From Spongilla lacustris (lineage: Eukaryota > Porifera > Demospongiae > Spongillida > Spongillidae), in assembly GCA_949361645.1 (NCBI GenBank), contig OX442423.1:4150023-4214022 (forward strand): a DNA stretch of 64,000 nucleotides, in the 5' to 3' direction. Both the position numbers and the translations under genes were made by a program. The first letter of the stretch is position 1, and every line of letters starts with the position of its first letter. Shown piece by piece: positions 23,601 through 38,549 of the stretch. The notes beneath the pieces are model-generated. The model was not told the DNA's origin. It searched no databases and saw only the letters and a program-made list of their open reading frames with translations.

Positions 23601-24940
23601 ACTATCATTAAAATCATAATAAGTAAATTTAATAATTAAACCTTTACTAGTTAGTAAATCTAGATACATATGGATAGTATATCTGAGTGTAATAGATTTA
23701 TTTTACCATTGAATGGTTTATGATAAACCATGTTAAACCATAAGTGTTGTTTCCACACTGAGATAATCACAATAGGTATACAATCACTAAAATCATAATA
23801 AGTACATTTAATAATTAAACCATTACTAGTTAGTAAATCTAGATACATATGGATAGTATGTGTGAGTGTATTAGATTTAATTTACCATTGAATGGTTTAT
23901 GATAAACCATGTTAAACCATGTGTTATTTCCACACTTTGATATTCACAATCACTAATATCATAATAAGTACATTTAATAATTAAACCATTACTAGTTAGT
24001 AATTCTAAACAGATATGGATATTATGTCTGAGTGTATTAGATTTAATTTACCATTGAATGGTTAATGATTAACCATGTTAAACAATGTGTTATTTCCACA
24101 CTGAGATATTAACAATAGGTATACTATCATTAAAATCATAATAAGTAAATTTAATAATTAAACCTTTACTAGTTAGTAAATCTAGATACATATGGATAGT
24201 ATATCTGAGTGTAATAGATTTATTTTACCATTGAATGGTTTATGATAAACCATGTTAAACCATAAGTGTTATTTCCACACTGAGATAATCACAATAGGTA
24301 TACAATCACTAAAATCATAATAAGTACATTTAATATTTAAACCATTACCAGTTAGTAAATCTAGATACATATGGATAGTATGTCTGAGTGCATTGGATTT
24401 AATTTACCATTGAATGGTTTATGATAAACCATGTTAAACCATAAGTGTTATTTCCACACTGAGATATTCACATTTGGTATACTACCATTAAAATCATAAT
24501 AAGTACATTTAATAATTAAACCACTACTAGTTATTAAATCTAGATGCATATGGATAGCATGTCTGAGTGTATTAGATTTATTTTACCATTGAATGGTTTA
24601 TGATGAACCATGTTAAACCATAAGTTTTATTTCCACACTGAGATACTCACAATTGGTATGCTATTATTCAAATTATAATAACGACATTTAATAATTAAAC
24701 CATTACTGGTTAGTAAATCTAGATACTTATGGATATAATGTCTGAGTGTATTAGATTTAATTCACCATTGATAGGTTAATGATAAACCATGTTAAACCAT
24801 AAGATTTAATTCCACTCTGAGATATTCTTAATAGGTATACTATCACTAAAATCATAATAAGTACATTTAAAAATTAAACCATTACAAGTTATTAATCCAG
24901 ATACATATAAATAGTATGTCTGAGTGTATTAGATTTAATT
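20643..24940 (-). repeat. 10-monomer higher-order repeat, period 1773 bp
   Basis: Two consecutive copies (20643-22415 and 22416-24188) share a series of rare variants, including AACTACTACTAG, CGAAATTTAAT, a monomer lacking about 16 bp near the GGTATACTAT site, and TAATTATTAACC. A third copy follows and departs after about 24940. 1773 bp is ten monomers. Confidence 0.85.
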
Positions 24941-25676
24941 TACCATTGAATGATTTATGATAAACCATGTTAAACCATAAGTGTTATTTCCACACTGAGA
25001 TATTTACAATTGGTATACTATCATTAAAATCATAATAAGTACATTTAATAATTAAACCATTACTAGTTAGTAAATCTAGATACATATGGATAGTATGTCT
25101 GAGTATATTGAATTTAATTTACCATTGAATGGTTTATGATAAACCATGTTAAACCATAAGTGTTATTTCCACACTGAGATATTCACAATTATATACTATT
25201 ATTTAAATCATAATAAGTACATTTAATAATTAAACCATTACTAGTTAGTAAATGTATATACATATGGATAGTATGTCTGAGTGTATTAGATTTAATTTAC
25301 CATTGAATGGTTTATGATAAACCATGTTAAACCATAAGTGTTATTTCCACACTGAGATATTCACAATTGGTATACTATTATTTAAAATCATAATAACGAC
25401 GTTTAATAATTAAACCATTACTAGTTAGTAATTGTAGATTCATATGGATAGTATGTCTGAGGGTATTAGATTTAATTTTCCATTGAATGGTTAATGATTA
25501 ACCATGTTAAACAATGTGTTATTTCCACACTGAGATATTCACAATAGGTATACTATCATTAAAATCATAATAAGTAAATTTAATAATTAAACCTTTACTA
25601 GTTAGTAAATCTAGATACATATGGATAGTATATCTGAGTGTAATAGATTTATTTTACCATTGAATGGTTTATGATA

Positions 25677-28600
25677 AACCATGTTAAACCATAAGTGTTA
25701 TTTCCACACTGAGATAATCACAATATGTATACAATCACTAAAATCATAATAAGTACATTTAATAATTAAACGATTACTAGTTAGTAAATCTAGATACATA
25801 TGGATAGTATGTCTGAGTGCATTGGATTTAATTTACCATTGAATGGTTTATGATAAACCATGTTAAACCATAAGTGTTATTTCCACACTGAGATATTCAC
25901 AATTGGTATACTATCATTAAAATCATAATAAGTACATTTAATAATTAAACCATTACTAGTTAGTAAATGTAGATACATATGGATAGTATGTCTGAGTGTA
26001 TTAGATTTAATTTACCATTGAATGGTTTATGATAAACCATGTTAAACCATAAGTGTTATTTCCACACTGAGATATTCACAATTGGTATACTATTGTTTAA
26101 AATCATAATAACGACGTTTAATAATTAAACCATTACTAGTTAGTAAATCTAGATTCATATGGATAGTATGTCTGAGGGTATTAAATTTAATTTACCATTT
26201 AATGGTTTATGATAAACTATGTTAAACCGTAAGTGTTATTTCCACACTGAGATATTCACAATAGGTATACTATCATTAAAATCACAATAAGTACATTTAA
26301 TAATTAAACCTTTACTAGTTAGTAAATCTAGTTATATATGGATAGTATATCTGAGTGTAATAGATTTAATGTACCATTGAATGGTTTATGATAAACCATG
26401 TTAAACCATTAGCTTTAATTCCACTCTTAGATATTCACAATAGGTATACTATCACTAACATCACAAAAACGACTTTTAATAATTAAACCACGACTAGTTA
26501 TTAAATCTAGATGCATATGGATAGCATGTCTGAGTGTATTAGATTTATTTTACCATTGAATGGTTCATGATGAACCATGTTAAACCATAAGTGTTATTTC
26601 CACACTGAGATATTCACAATTGATATACTATTATTTAAATTATAATAACGACGTTTAATAATTAAACCATTACTAGTTAGAAAATCAAGACACATATGGA
26701 TAGTATGTCTCAGTGTATTAGATTTAATTTACCATTGAATGGTTAATGATTAACCATGTTAAACAATGTGTTATTTCCACACTGAGATATTCACAATAGG
26801 TATACTATCATTAAAATCATAATAAGTAAATTTAATAATTAAACCTTTACTAGTTAGTACATCTAGATGCATATGGATAGCATGTCTGAGTGTATTGGAT
26901 TTATTTTACTATTGAATGGTTTATGATGAACCATGTTAAACCATAAGTGTTATTTCCACACTGAGATATTCACAATAGGTATACTATCATTAAAATCATA
27001 ATAAGTAAATTTAATAATTAAACCTTTACTAGTTATTAAATCTAGATACATATGGATAGTATATCTGAGTGTAATAGATTTATTTTACCATTGAATGGTT
27101 TATGATAAACCATGTTAAACCATAAGTGTTATTTCCACACTGAGATAATCACAATAGGTATACAATCACTAAAATCATAATAAGTACATTTAATAATTAA
27201 ACCATTACTAGTTAGTAAATCTAGATACATATGGATAGTATGTCTGAGTGTATTGGATTTAATTTACCATTGAATGGTTTATGATAAACCATGTTAAACC
27301 ATAAGTGTTATTTCCACACTGAGATATTCACATTTGGTATACTACCATTAAAATCATAATAAGTACATTTAATAATTAAACCACTACTAGTTATTAAATC
27401 TAGATGCATATGGATAGCATGTCTGAGTGTATCAGATTTATTTTACCATTGAATGGTTTATGATAAACCATGTTAAACAATTAGCTTTAATTCCACTCTT
27501 AGATGTTCACAATAGGTATACTATTCCTTACATCATAAAAACGACTTTTAATAATTAAACCACGACTAGTTATTAAATCTAGATACATATGGATAGCATG
27601 TCTGAGTGTATTAGATTTATTTTACCATTGAATGGTTTATGATGAACCATGTTAAACCATAAGTGTTATTTCCACACTGAGATATTCACAATTATATACT
27701 ATTATTTAAATCATAATAACGACGTTTAATAATTAAACCATTACTAGTTTGTAAATGTAGATACATATGGATAGTATGTCTGAGTGTATTAGATTTAATT
27801 TACCATTGAATGGTTTATGATAAACCATGTTAAACCATAAGTTTTATTTCCACCCTGAGATATTCACAATTGGTATACTATCATTAGAATCATAATAAGT
27901 ACATTTACATATGGATAGAATGTCTGAGTGTATTAGATTTAATTTACCATTGAATAGTTTATGATAAACCATGCTAAACCATAAGTGTTACTTCCACACT
28001 GAGATATTCACAATTGGTATACTATTATTTAAAATCATAATAACGACGTATTATAATTAAACCATTACTAGTTACTAAATGTAGATACATATGGATAGTA
28101 TGTCTGAGGGTATTAGATTTAATTTACCATTGAATGGTTTATGATAAACCATGTTAAACCATAAGTGTTATTTCCACACTGAGATATTCACAATTCGCAT
28201 ACTATTATTTAAAACCATAATAACGACGTTTAATAATTAAACCATTACTAGTTAGTAAATGTAGATACATATGGATAGTATGTCTGAGTGTATTTGTTTT
28301 AATATACCATTAAATGGTTTATGATAAACCATGTTAAACCATAAGTGTTATTTCCACACTGAGATATTCAAAATAGGTATAATCATTAAAATCATAATAA
28401 GTACATTTAATAATTAAACCATTACTAGTTAATAAATCCAGATTCATATGGATAGTATGTCTGAGTGTATTAGATTTTGTTTACCATTGATAGGTTTATG
28501 ATAAACCATGTTAAACCATAAGTGTTATTTCCACACTGAGATATTCACAATTCGTATACTATCATTAAAATCATAATACGTACATTTAATAATTAAACCT

Positions 28601-29302
28601 TTACTAGTTAGTAAATCTAGTTATATATGGATAGTATATCTGAGTGTAATAGATTTAATTTACCATTGAATGGTTTATGATAAACCATGTTAAACCATTA
28701 GCTTTAATTCCACTCTTAGATATTCACAATAGGTATACTATCACTAAAATCATAAAAACGACTTTTAATAATTAAACCATTACTAGTTAGTAAATCTAGA
28801 TACATATGGATAGTATGTCTGAGTGCATTGGATTTAATTTACCATTGAATGGTTTATGATAAACCATGTTAAACCATAAGTGTTTTTTCCACTCAGAGAT
28901 ATTCACAATTGGTATACTATCATTAAAATGATAATAAGTACATTTTAAAATTAAACCATTACAAGTTATTAATCCAGATACATATAGATAGTATGTCTGA
29001 GTGTATTAGATTTAATTTACTATTGAATGATTTATGATAAACCATGTTAAACCATAAGTGTTATTTCCACCCTGAGAAATTAACAATTGGTATACTATCA
29101 TTAAAATCATAATAAGTACATTTAATAATTAAACCATTACAAGTTAGTAAATCTAGATACATATGGATAGTATGTCTGAGTATATTAAATTTAATTTACC
29201 ATTGAATGATTTATGATAAATTATGTTAAACCATAAGTGTTATTTCCACACTGAGATATTCACAATTATATACTATTATTTAAATCATAATAAGTACATT
29301 TA
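25677..29302 (-). repeat. Segmental duplication pair A, copy 1 (offset 7981 bp)
   Basis: About 3.6 kb is repeated almost unchanged at 33658-37283. Markers include CAATATGTAT at 25721/33702, CTATTCCTTACATC at about 27521/35502, and a monomer with a 35-bp deletion (AAGTACATTTACATATGG) near 27906/35887. The offset is 45 monomers. Confidence 0.85.
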
Positions 29303-31700
29303 ATAATTAAACCACTACTAGTTATTAAATCTAGATGCATATGGATAGCATGTCTGAGTGTATTAGATTTATTTTACCATTGAATGGTTTATGATAAACC
29401 ACGTTAAACCATAAGTGTTATTTCCACACTGAGATATTCACAATTCGTATACTATTATTTAAAACCATAATAACGACGTTTAATAATTAAACCATTACTA
29501 GTTAGTAAATGTAGATACATATGGATAGTATGTCTGAGTGTATTTGTTTTAATATACCATTGAATGGTTTATGATAAACCATGTTAAACCATAAGTGTTA
29601 TTTCCACACTGAGATATTCAAAATAGGTATAATCATTAAAATCATAATAAGTACATTTAATAATTAAACCATTACTAGTTAATAAATCCAGATTCATATG
29701 GATAGTATGTCTGAGTGTATTAGATTTTGTTTACCATTGATAGGTTTATGATAAACCATGTTAAACCATAAGTGTTATTTCCACACTGAGATATTCACAA
29801 TAGGTATACTATCATTAAAATCATAATACGTACATTTAATAATTAAACTTTTACTAGTTAGTAAATCTAGTTATATATGGATAGTATATCTGAGTGTAAT
29901 AGATTTAATTTACCATTGAATGGTTTATGATAAACCATGTTAAACCATTAGCTTTAATTCCACTCTTAGATATTCACAATAGGTATACTATCACTAAAAT
30001 CATAAAAACGACTTTTAATAATTAAACCATTACTAGTTAGTAAATCTAGATACATATGGATAGTATGTCTGAGTGCATTGGATTTAATTTACCATTGAAT
30101 GGTTTATGATAAACCATGTTAAACCATAAGTGTTTTTTCCACTCAGAGATATTCACAATTATATACTATTATTTAAATCATAATAACGACGTATAATAAT
30201 TAAACCATTACTAGTTAGTAAATGTAGATACATATGGATAGTATGTCTGAGGGTATTAAATTTAATTTACCATTGAATGGTTTATGATAAACCATGTTAA
30301 GCCATTAGTGTTATTTCCACACTGAGATATTTACAATTGGTATACTATCATTAAAATCATAATAAGTACATTTAAAAATTAAACCATTACAAGTTATTAA
30401 TACAGATACATATAGATAGTATGTCTGAGTGTATTAGATTTAATTTACCATAGAATGGTTTATGATATACCATGTTAAACCATAAGTGTTATTTCCACAC
30501 TGAGAAATTCACAATAGGTATACTATCACTAAAATCATAAAAACGACTTTTAATAATTAAACCATTACTAGTTATTAAATCTAGATACATATGGGTATTA
30601 TGACTGAGTGTATTAGATTTAATTTACCATTGAATGGTTTATGATAAACCATGTTAAACCATAAGTGTTATTTCCACACTGAGATATTCACAATTATATA
30701 CTATTATTTAAATCATAATAACGACGTTTAATAATTAAACCATTACTAGTTAGTAAATGTAGATACATATGGATAGTATGTTTGAGTGTATTAGATTTAA
30801 TTTACCATTGAATGTATTATGATAAACCATGCTAAACCATAAGTGTTACTTCCACACTGAGATATTCACAATTGGTATACTATTATTTAAAATCATAATA
30901 ACGACGTTTTATAATTAAACCATTACTAGTTACTAAATGTAGATACATATGGATAGTATGTCTGAGGGTATTAGATTTAATTTACCATTGAATGGTTTAT
31001 GATAAACCATGTTAAACCATTAGCTTTAATTCCACTCTTAGATATTCACAATAGGTATACTATCCCTAACATCATAAAAACGACTTTTAATAATTAAACC
31101 ACGACTAGTTATTAAATCTAGATACATATGGATAGCATGTCTGAGTGTATTAGATTTATTTTACCATTGAATGGTTTATGATGAACCATGTTAAACCATA
31201 AGTGTTATTTCCACACTGAGATATTCACAATTATATACTATTATTTAAATCATAATAACGACGTTTAATAATTAAACCATTACTAGTTTGTAAATGTAGA
31301 TACATATGGATAGTATGTCTGAGTGTATTAGATTTAATTTACCATTGAATGGTTTATGATGAACCATGTTAAACCATAAGTGTTGTTTCCACACTTAGAT
31401 AATCACAATAGGTATACAATCACTAAAATCATAATAAGTACATTAAATAATTAAACCATTACTAGTTAGTAAATCTAGATACATATGGATAGTATGTGTG
31501 AGTGTATTAGATTGAATTTACCATTGAATGGTTTATGATAAACCATGTTAAACCATGTGTTATTTCCACACTTTGATATTCACAATCACTAATATCATAA
31601 TAAGTACATTTAATAATTAAACCATTACTAGTTAGTAATTCTAAACAGATATGGATATTATGTCTGAGTGTATTAGATTTAATTTACCATTGAATGGTTA

Positions 31701-32879
31701 ATGATTAACCATGTTAAACAATGTGTTATTTCCACACTGAGATATTAACAATAGGTATACTATCATTAAAATCATAATAAGTAAATTTAATAATTAAACC
31801 TTTACTAGTTAGTAAATCTAGATACATATGGATAGTATATCTGAGTGTAATAGATTTATTTTACCATTGAATGGTTTATGATAAACCATGTTAAACCATA
31901 AGTGTTATTTCCACACTGAGATAATCACAATAGGTATACAATCACTAAAATCATAATAAGTACATTTAATAATTAAACCATTACTAGTTAGTAAATCTAG
32001 ATACATATGGATAGTATGTCTGAGTGCATTGGATTTAATTTACCATTGAATTGTTTATGATAAACCATGTTAAACCATAAGTGTTATTTCCACACTGAGA
32101 TATTCACATTTGGTATACTACCATTAAAATGATAATAAGTACATTTAATAATTAAACCACTACTAGTTATTAAATCTAGATGCATATGGATAGCATGTCT
32201 GAGTGTATTAGATTTATTTTACCATTGAATGGTTTATGATGAACCATGTTAAACCATAAGTTTTATTTCCACACTGAGATACTCACAATTGGTATGCTAT
32301 TATTCAAATTATAATAACGAAATTTAATAATTAAACCATTACTGGTTAGTAAATCTAGATACTTATGGATATAATGTCTGAGTGTATTAGATTTAATTCA
32401 CCATTGATAGGTTAATGATAAACCATGTTAAACCATAAGATTTAATTCCACTCTGAGATATTCTTAATAGGTATACTATCACTAAAATCATAATAAGTAC
32501 ATTTAAAAATTAAACCATTACAAGTTATTAATCCAGATACATATAGATAGTATGTCTGCGTGTATTAGATTTAATTTACTATTGAATGATTTATGATAAA
32601 CCATGTTAAACCATAAGTGTTATTTCCACCCTGAGAAATTAACAATTGGTATAGTATCATTAAAATCTTAATAAGTACATTTAATAATTAAACCATTACT
32701 AGTTAGTAAATCTAGATACATATTTATAGTATGTCTGAGTATATTAAATTTAATTTACCATTGAATGGTTTATGATAAACCATGTTAAACCGTAAGTGTT
32801 ACTTCCACACTGAGATATTCACAATTCTATACTATTATTGAAATCATAATAACGACGTTTAATAATTAAACCATTACTA
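31701..32879 (-). repeat. Duplication pair B, copy 1 (offset 5670 bp)
   Basis: Matches 37371-38549 (GATATTAACA at 31741/37411 and AACGACGTTT at 32851/38521). The offset is 32 monomers. Beyond 32879 the partner has lost 211 bp and then matches again. Confidence 0.8.
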
Positions 32880-33657
32880 GTTAGTAAATGTAGATACATA
32901 TGGATAGTATGTCTGAGTGTATTAGATTTAATTTACCATTGAATGGTTTATGATAAACCATGTTAAACCATAAGTGTTATTTCCACACTGAGATATTCAC
33001 AATTGGTATACTATTATTTAAAATCATAATAACGACGTTTAATAATTAAACCATTACTAGTTAGTAATTGTAGATTCATGTGGATAGTATGTCTGAGGGT
33101 ATTAGATTTAATTTACCATTGAATGGTTAATTATTAACCATGTTAAACAATGTGTTATTTCCACACTGAGATATTCACAATAGGTATACTATCATTAAAA
33201 TCATAATAAGTAAATTTAATAATTAAACCTTTACTAGTTAGTAAATCTAGATACATATGGATAGTATATCTGAGTGTAATAGATTTATTTTACCATTGAA
33301 TGGTTTATGATAAACCATGTTAAACCATAAGTGTTGTTTCCACACTGAGATAATCACAATAGGTATACAATCACTAAAATCATAATAAGTACATTAAATA
33401 ATTAAACCATTACTAGTTAGTAAATCTAGATACATATGGATAGTATGTGTGAGTGTATTAGATTTAATTTACCATTGAATGGTTTATGATAAACCATGTT
33501 AAACCATGTGTTATTTCCACACTTTGATATTCACAATCACTAATATCATAATAAGTACATTTAATAATTAAACCATTACTAGTTAGTAATTCTAAACAGA
33601 TATGGATATTATGTCTGAGTGTATTAGATTTAATTTACCATTGAATGGTTAATGATT

Positions 33658-36600
33658 AACCATGTTAAACCATAAGTGTTATTTCCACACTGAGATAATC
33701 ACAATATGTATACAATCACTAAAATCATAATAAGTACATTTAATAATTAAACGATTACTAGTTAGTAAATCTAGATACATATGGATAGTATGTCTGAGTG
33801 CATTGGATTTAATTTACCATTGAATGGTTTATGATAAACCATGTTAAACCATAAGTGTTATTTCCACACTGAGATATTCACAATTGGTATACTATCATTA
33901 AAATCATAATAAGTACATTTAATAATTAAACCATTACTAGTTAGTAAATGTAGATACATATGGATAGTATGTCTGAGTGTATTAGATTTAATTTACCATT
34001 GAATGGTTTATGATAAACCATGTTAAACCATAAGTGTTATTTCCACACTGAGATATTCACAATTGGTATACTATTGTTTAAAATCATAATAACGACGTTT
34101 AATAATTAAACCATTACTAGTTAGTAAATCTAGATTCATATGGATAGTATGTCTGAGGGTATTAAATTTAATTTACCATTCAATGGTTTATGATAAACTA
34201 TGTTAAACCGTAAGTGTTATTTCCACACTGAGATATTCACAATAGGTATACTATCATTAAAATCACAATAAGTACATTTAATAATTAAACCTTTACTAGT
34301 TAGTAAATCTAGTTATATATGGATAGTATATCTGAGTGTAATAGATTTAATGTACCATTGAATGGTTTATGATAAACCATGTTAAACCATTAGCTTTAAT
34401 TCCACTCTTAGATATTCACAATAGGTATACTATCACTAACATCACAAAAACGACTTTTAATAATTAAACCACGACTAGTTATTAAATCTAGATGCATATG
34501 GATAGCATGTCTGAGTGTATTAGATTTATTTTACCATTGAATGGTTCATGATGAACCATGTTAAACCATAAGTGTTATTTCCACACTGAGATATTCACAA
34601 TTGATATACTATTATTTAAATTATAATAACGACGTTTAATAATTAAACCATTACTAGTTAGAAAATCTAGACACATATGGATAGTATGTCTCAGTGTATT
34701 AGATTTAATTTACCATTGAATGGTTAATGATTAACCATGTTAAACAATGTGTTATTTCCACACTGAGATATTCACAATAGGTATACTATCATTAAAATCA
34801 TAATAAGTAAATTTAATAATTAAACCTTTACTAGTTAGTACATCTAGATGCATATGGATAGCATGTCTGAGTGTATTGGATTTATTTTACTATTGAATGG
34901 TTTATGATGAACCATGTTAAACCATAAGTGTTATTTCCACACTGAGATATTCACAATAGGTATACTATCATTAAAATCATAATAAGTAAATTTAATAATT
35001 AAACCTTTACTAGTTAGTAAATCTAGATACATATGGATAGTATATCTGAGTGTAATAGATTTATTTTACCATTGAATGGTTTATGATAAACCATGTTAAA
35101 CCATAAGTGTTATTTCCACACTGAGATAATCACAATAGGTATACAATCACTAAAATCATAATAAGTACATTTAATAATTAAACCATTACTAGTTAGTAAA
35201 TCTAGATACATATGGATAGTATGTCTGAGTGTATTGGATTTAATTTACCATTGAATGGTTTATGATAAACCATGTTAAACCATAAGTGTTATTTCCACAC
35301 TGAGATATTCACATTTGGTATACTACCATTAAAATCATAATAAGTACATTTAATAATTAAACCACTACTAGTTATTAAATCTAGATGCATATGGATAGCA
35401 TGTCTGAGTGTATCAGATTTATTTTACCATTGAATGGTTTATGATAAACCATGTTAAACAATTAGCTTTAATTCCACTCTTAGATGTTCACAATAGGTAT
35501 ACTATTCCTTACATCATAAAAACGACTTTTAATAATTAAACCACGACTAGTTATTAAATCTAGATACATATGGATAGCATGTCTGAGTGTATTAGATTTA
35601 TTTTACCATTGAATGGTTTATGATGAACCATGTTAAACCATAAGTGTTATTTCCACACTGAGATATTCACAATTATATACTATTATTTAAATCATAATAA
35701 CGACGTTTAATAATTAAACCATTACTAGTTTGTAAATGTAGATACATATGGATAGTATGTCTGAGTGTATTAGATTTAATTTACCATTGAATGGTTTATG
35801 ATAAACCATGTTAAACCATAAGTTTTATTTCCACCCTGAGATATTCACAATTGGTATACTATCATTAGAATCATAATAAGTACATTTACATATGGATAGA
35901 ATGTCTGAGTGTATTAGATTTAATTTACCATTGAATAGTTTATGATAAACCATGCTAAACCATAAGTGTTACTTCCACACTGAGATATTCACAATTGGTA
36001 TACTATTATTTAAAATCATAATAACGACGTATTATAATTAAACCATTACTAGTTACTAAATGTAGATACATATGGATAGTATGTCTGAGGGTATTAGATT
36101 TAATTTACCATTGAATGGTTTATGATAAACCATGTTAAACCATAAGTGTTATTTCCACACTGAGATATTCACAATTCGCATACTATTATTTAAAACCATA
36201 ATAACGACGTTTAATAATTAAACCATTACTAGTTAGTAAATGTAGATACATATGGATAGTATGTCTGAGTGTATTTGTTTTAATATACCATTAAATGGTT
36301 TATGATAAACCATGTTAAACCATAAGTGTTATTTCCACACTGAGATATTCAAAATAGGTATAATCATTAAAATCATAATAAGTACATTTAATAATTAAAC
36401 CATTACTAGTTAATAAATCCAGATTCATATGGATAGTATGTCTGAGTGTATTAGATTTTGTTTACCATTGATAGGTTTATGATAAACCATGTTAAACCAT
36501 AAGTGTTATTTCCACACTGAGATATTCACAATTCGTATACTATCATTAAAATCATAATACGTACATTTAATAATTAAACCTTTACTAGTTAGTAAATCTA

Positions 36601-37283
36601 GTTATATATGGATAGTATATCTGAGTGTAATAGATTTAATTTACCATTGAATGGTTTATGATAAACCATGTTAAACCATTAGCTTTAATTCCACTCTTAG
36701 ATATTCACAATAGGTATACTATCACTAAAATCATAAAAACGACTTTTAATAATTAAACCATTACTAGTTAGTAAATCTAGATACATATGGATAGTATGTC
36801 TGAGTGCATTGGATTTAATTTACCATTGAATGGTTTATGATAAACCATGTTAAACCATAAGTGTTTTTTCCACTCAGAGATATTCACAATTGGTATACTA
36901 TCATTAAAATGATAATAAGTACATTTTAAAATTAAACCATTACAAGTTATTAATCCAGATACATATAGATAGTATGTCTGAGTGTATTAGATTTAATTTA
37001 CTATTGAATGATTTATGATAAACCATGTTAAACCATAAGTGTTATTTCCACCCTGAGAAATTAACAATTGGTATACTATCATTAAAATCATAATAAGTAC
37101 ATTTAATAATTAAACCATTACAAGTTAGTAAATCTAGATACATATGGATAGTATGTCTGAGTATATTAAATTTAATTTACCATTGAATGATTTATGATAA
37201 ATTATGTTAAACCATAAGTGTTATTTCCACACTGAGATATTCACAATTATATACTATTATTTAAATCATAATAAGTACATTTT
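33658..37283 (-). repeat. Segmental duplication pair A, copy 2
   Basis: Partner of 25677-29302 at +7981 bp, with very few differences. Its left edge falls inside the arm of a monomer palindrome, where GGTTAATGATTAACC-type sequence joins the shared block. Confidence 0.85.
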
Positions 37284-37370
37284 AAAATTAAACCATTACA
37301 AGTTATTAATCCAGATACATATAGATAGTATGTCTGAGTGTATTAGATTTAATTTACTATTGAATGATTT

Positions 37371-38549
37371 ATGATTAACCATGTTAAACAATGTGTTATT
37401 TCCACACTGAGATATTAACAATAGGTATACTATCATTAAAATCATAATAAGTAAATTTAATAATTAAACCTTTACTAGTTAGTAAATCTAGATACATATG
37501 GATAGTATATCTGAGTGTAATAGATTTATTTTACCATTGAATGGTTTATGATAAACCATGTTAAACCATAAGTGTTATTTCCACACTGAGATAATCACAA
37601 TAGGTATACAATCACTAAAATCATAATAAGTAAATTTAATAATTAAACCTTTACTAGTTAGTAAATCTAGATACATATGGATAGTATATCTGAGTTCATT
37701 GGATTTAATTTACCATTGAATGGTTTATGATAAACCATGTTAAACCATAAGTGTTATTTCCACACTGAGATATTCACATTTGGTATACTACCATTAAAAT
37801 CATAATAAGTACATTTAATAATTAAACCACTACTAGTTATTAAATCTAGATGCATATGGATAGCATGTCTGAGTGTATTAGATTTATTTTACCATTGAAT
37901 GGTTTATGATGAACCATGTTAAACCATAAGTTTTATTTCCACACTGAGATACTCACAATTGGTATGCTATTATTCAAATTATAATAACGAAATTTAATAA
38001 TTAAACCATTACTGGTTAGTAAATCTAGATACTTATGGATATAATGTCTGAGTGTATTAGATTTAATTCACCATTGATAGGTTAATGATAAACCATGTTA
38101 AACCATAAGATTTAATTCCACTCTGAGATATTCTTAATAGGTATACTATCACTAAAATCATAATAAGTACATTTAAAAATTAAACCATTACAAGTTATTA
38201 ATCCAGATACATATAGATAGTATGTCTGAGTGTATTAGATTTAATTTACTATTGAATGATTTATGATAAACCATGTTAAACCATAAGTGTTATTTCCACC
38301 CTGAGAAATTAACAATTGGTATAGTATCATTAAAATCTTAATAAGTACATTTAATAATTAAACCATTACTAGTTAGTAAATCTAGATACATATGGATAGT
38401 ATGTCTGAGTATATTAAATTTAATTTACCATTGAATGGTTTATGATAAACCATGTTAAACCGTAAGTGTTACTTCCACACTGAGATATTCACAATTCTAT
38501 ACTATTATTGAAATCATAATAACGACGTTTAATAATTAAACCATTACTA
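37371..38549 (-). repeat. Duplication pair B, copy 2
   Basis: Partner of 31701-32879. Its left edge lies in the centre of a hybrid palindrome (GATTTATGATTAACC), half of one variant and half of another. Confidence 0.8.

Noticed and set aside
20643..24188. CRISPR-like regular repetition
   Set aside because: Repeats are contiguous 177-bp units with no unique spacers, in a eukaryotic satellite.
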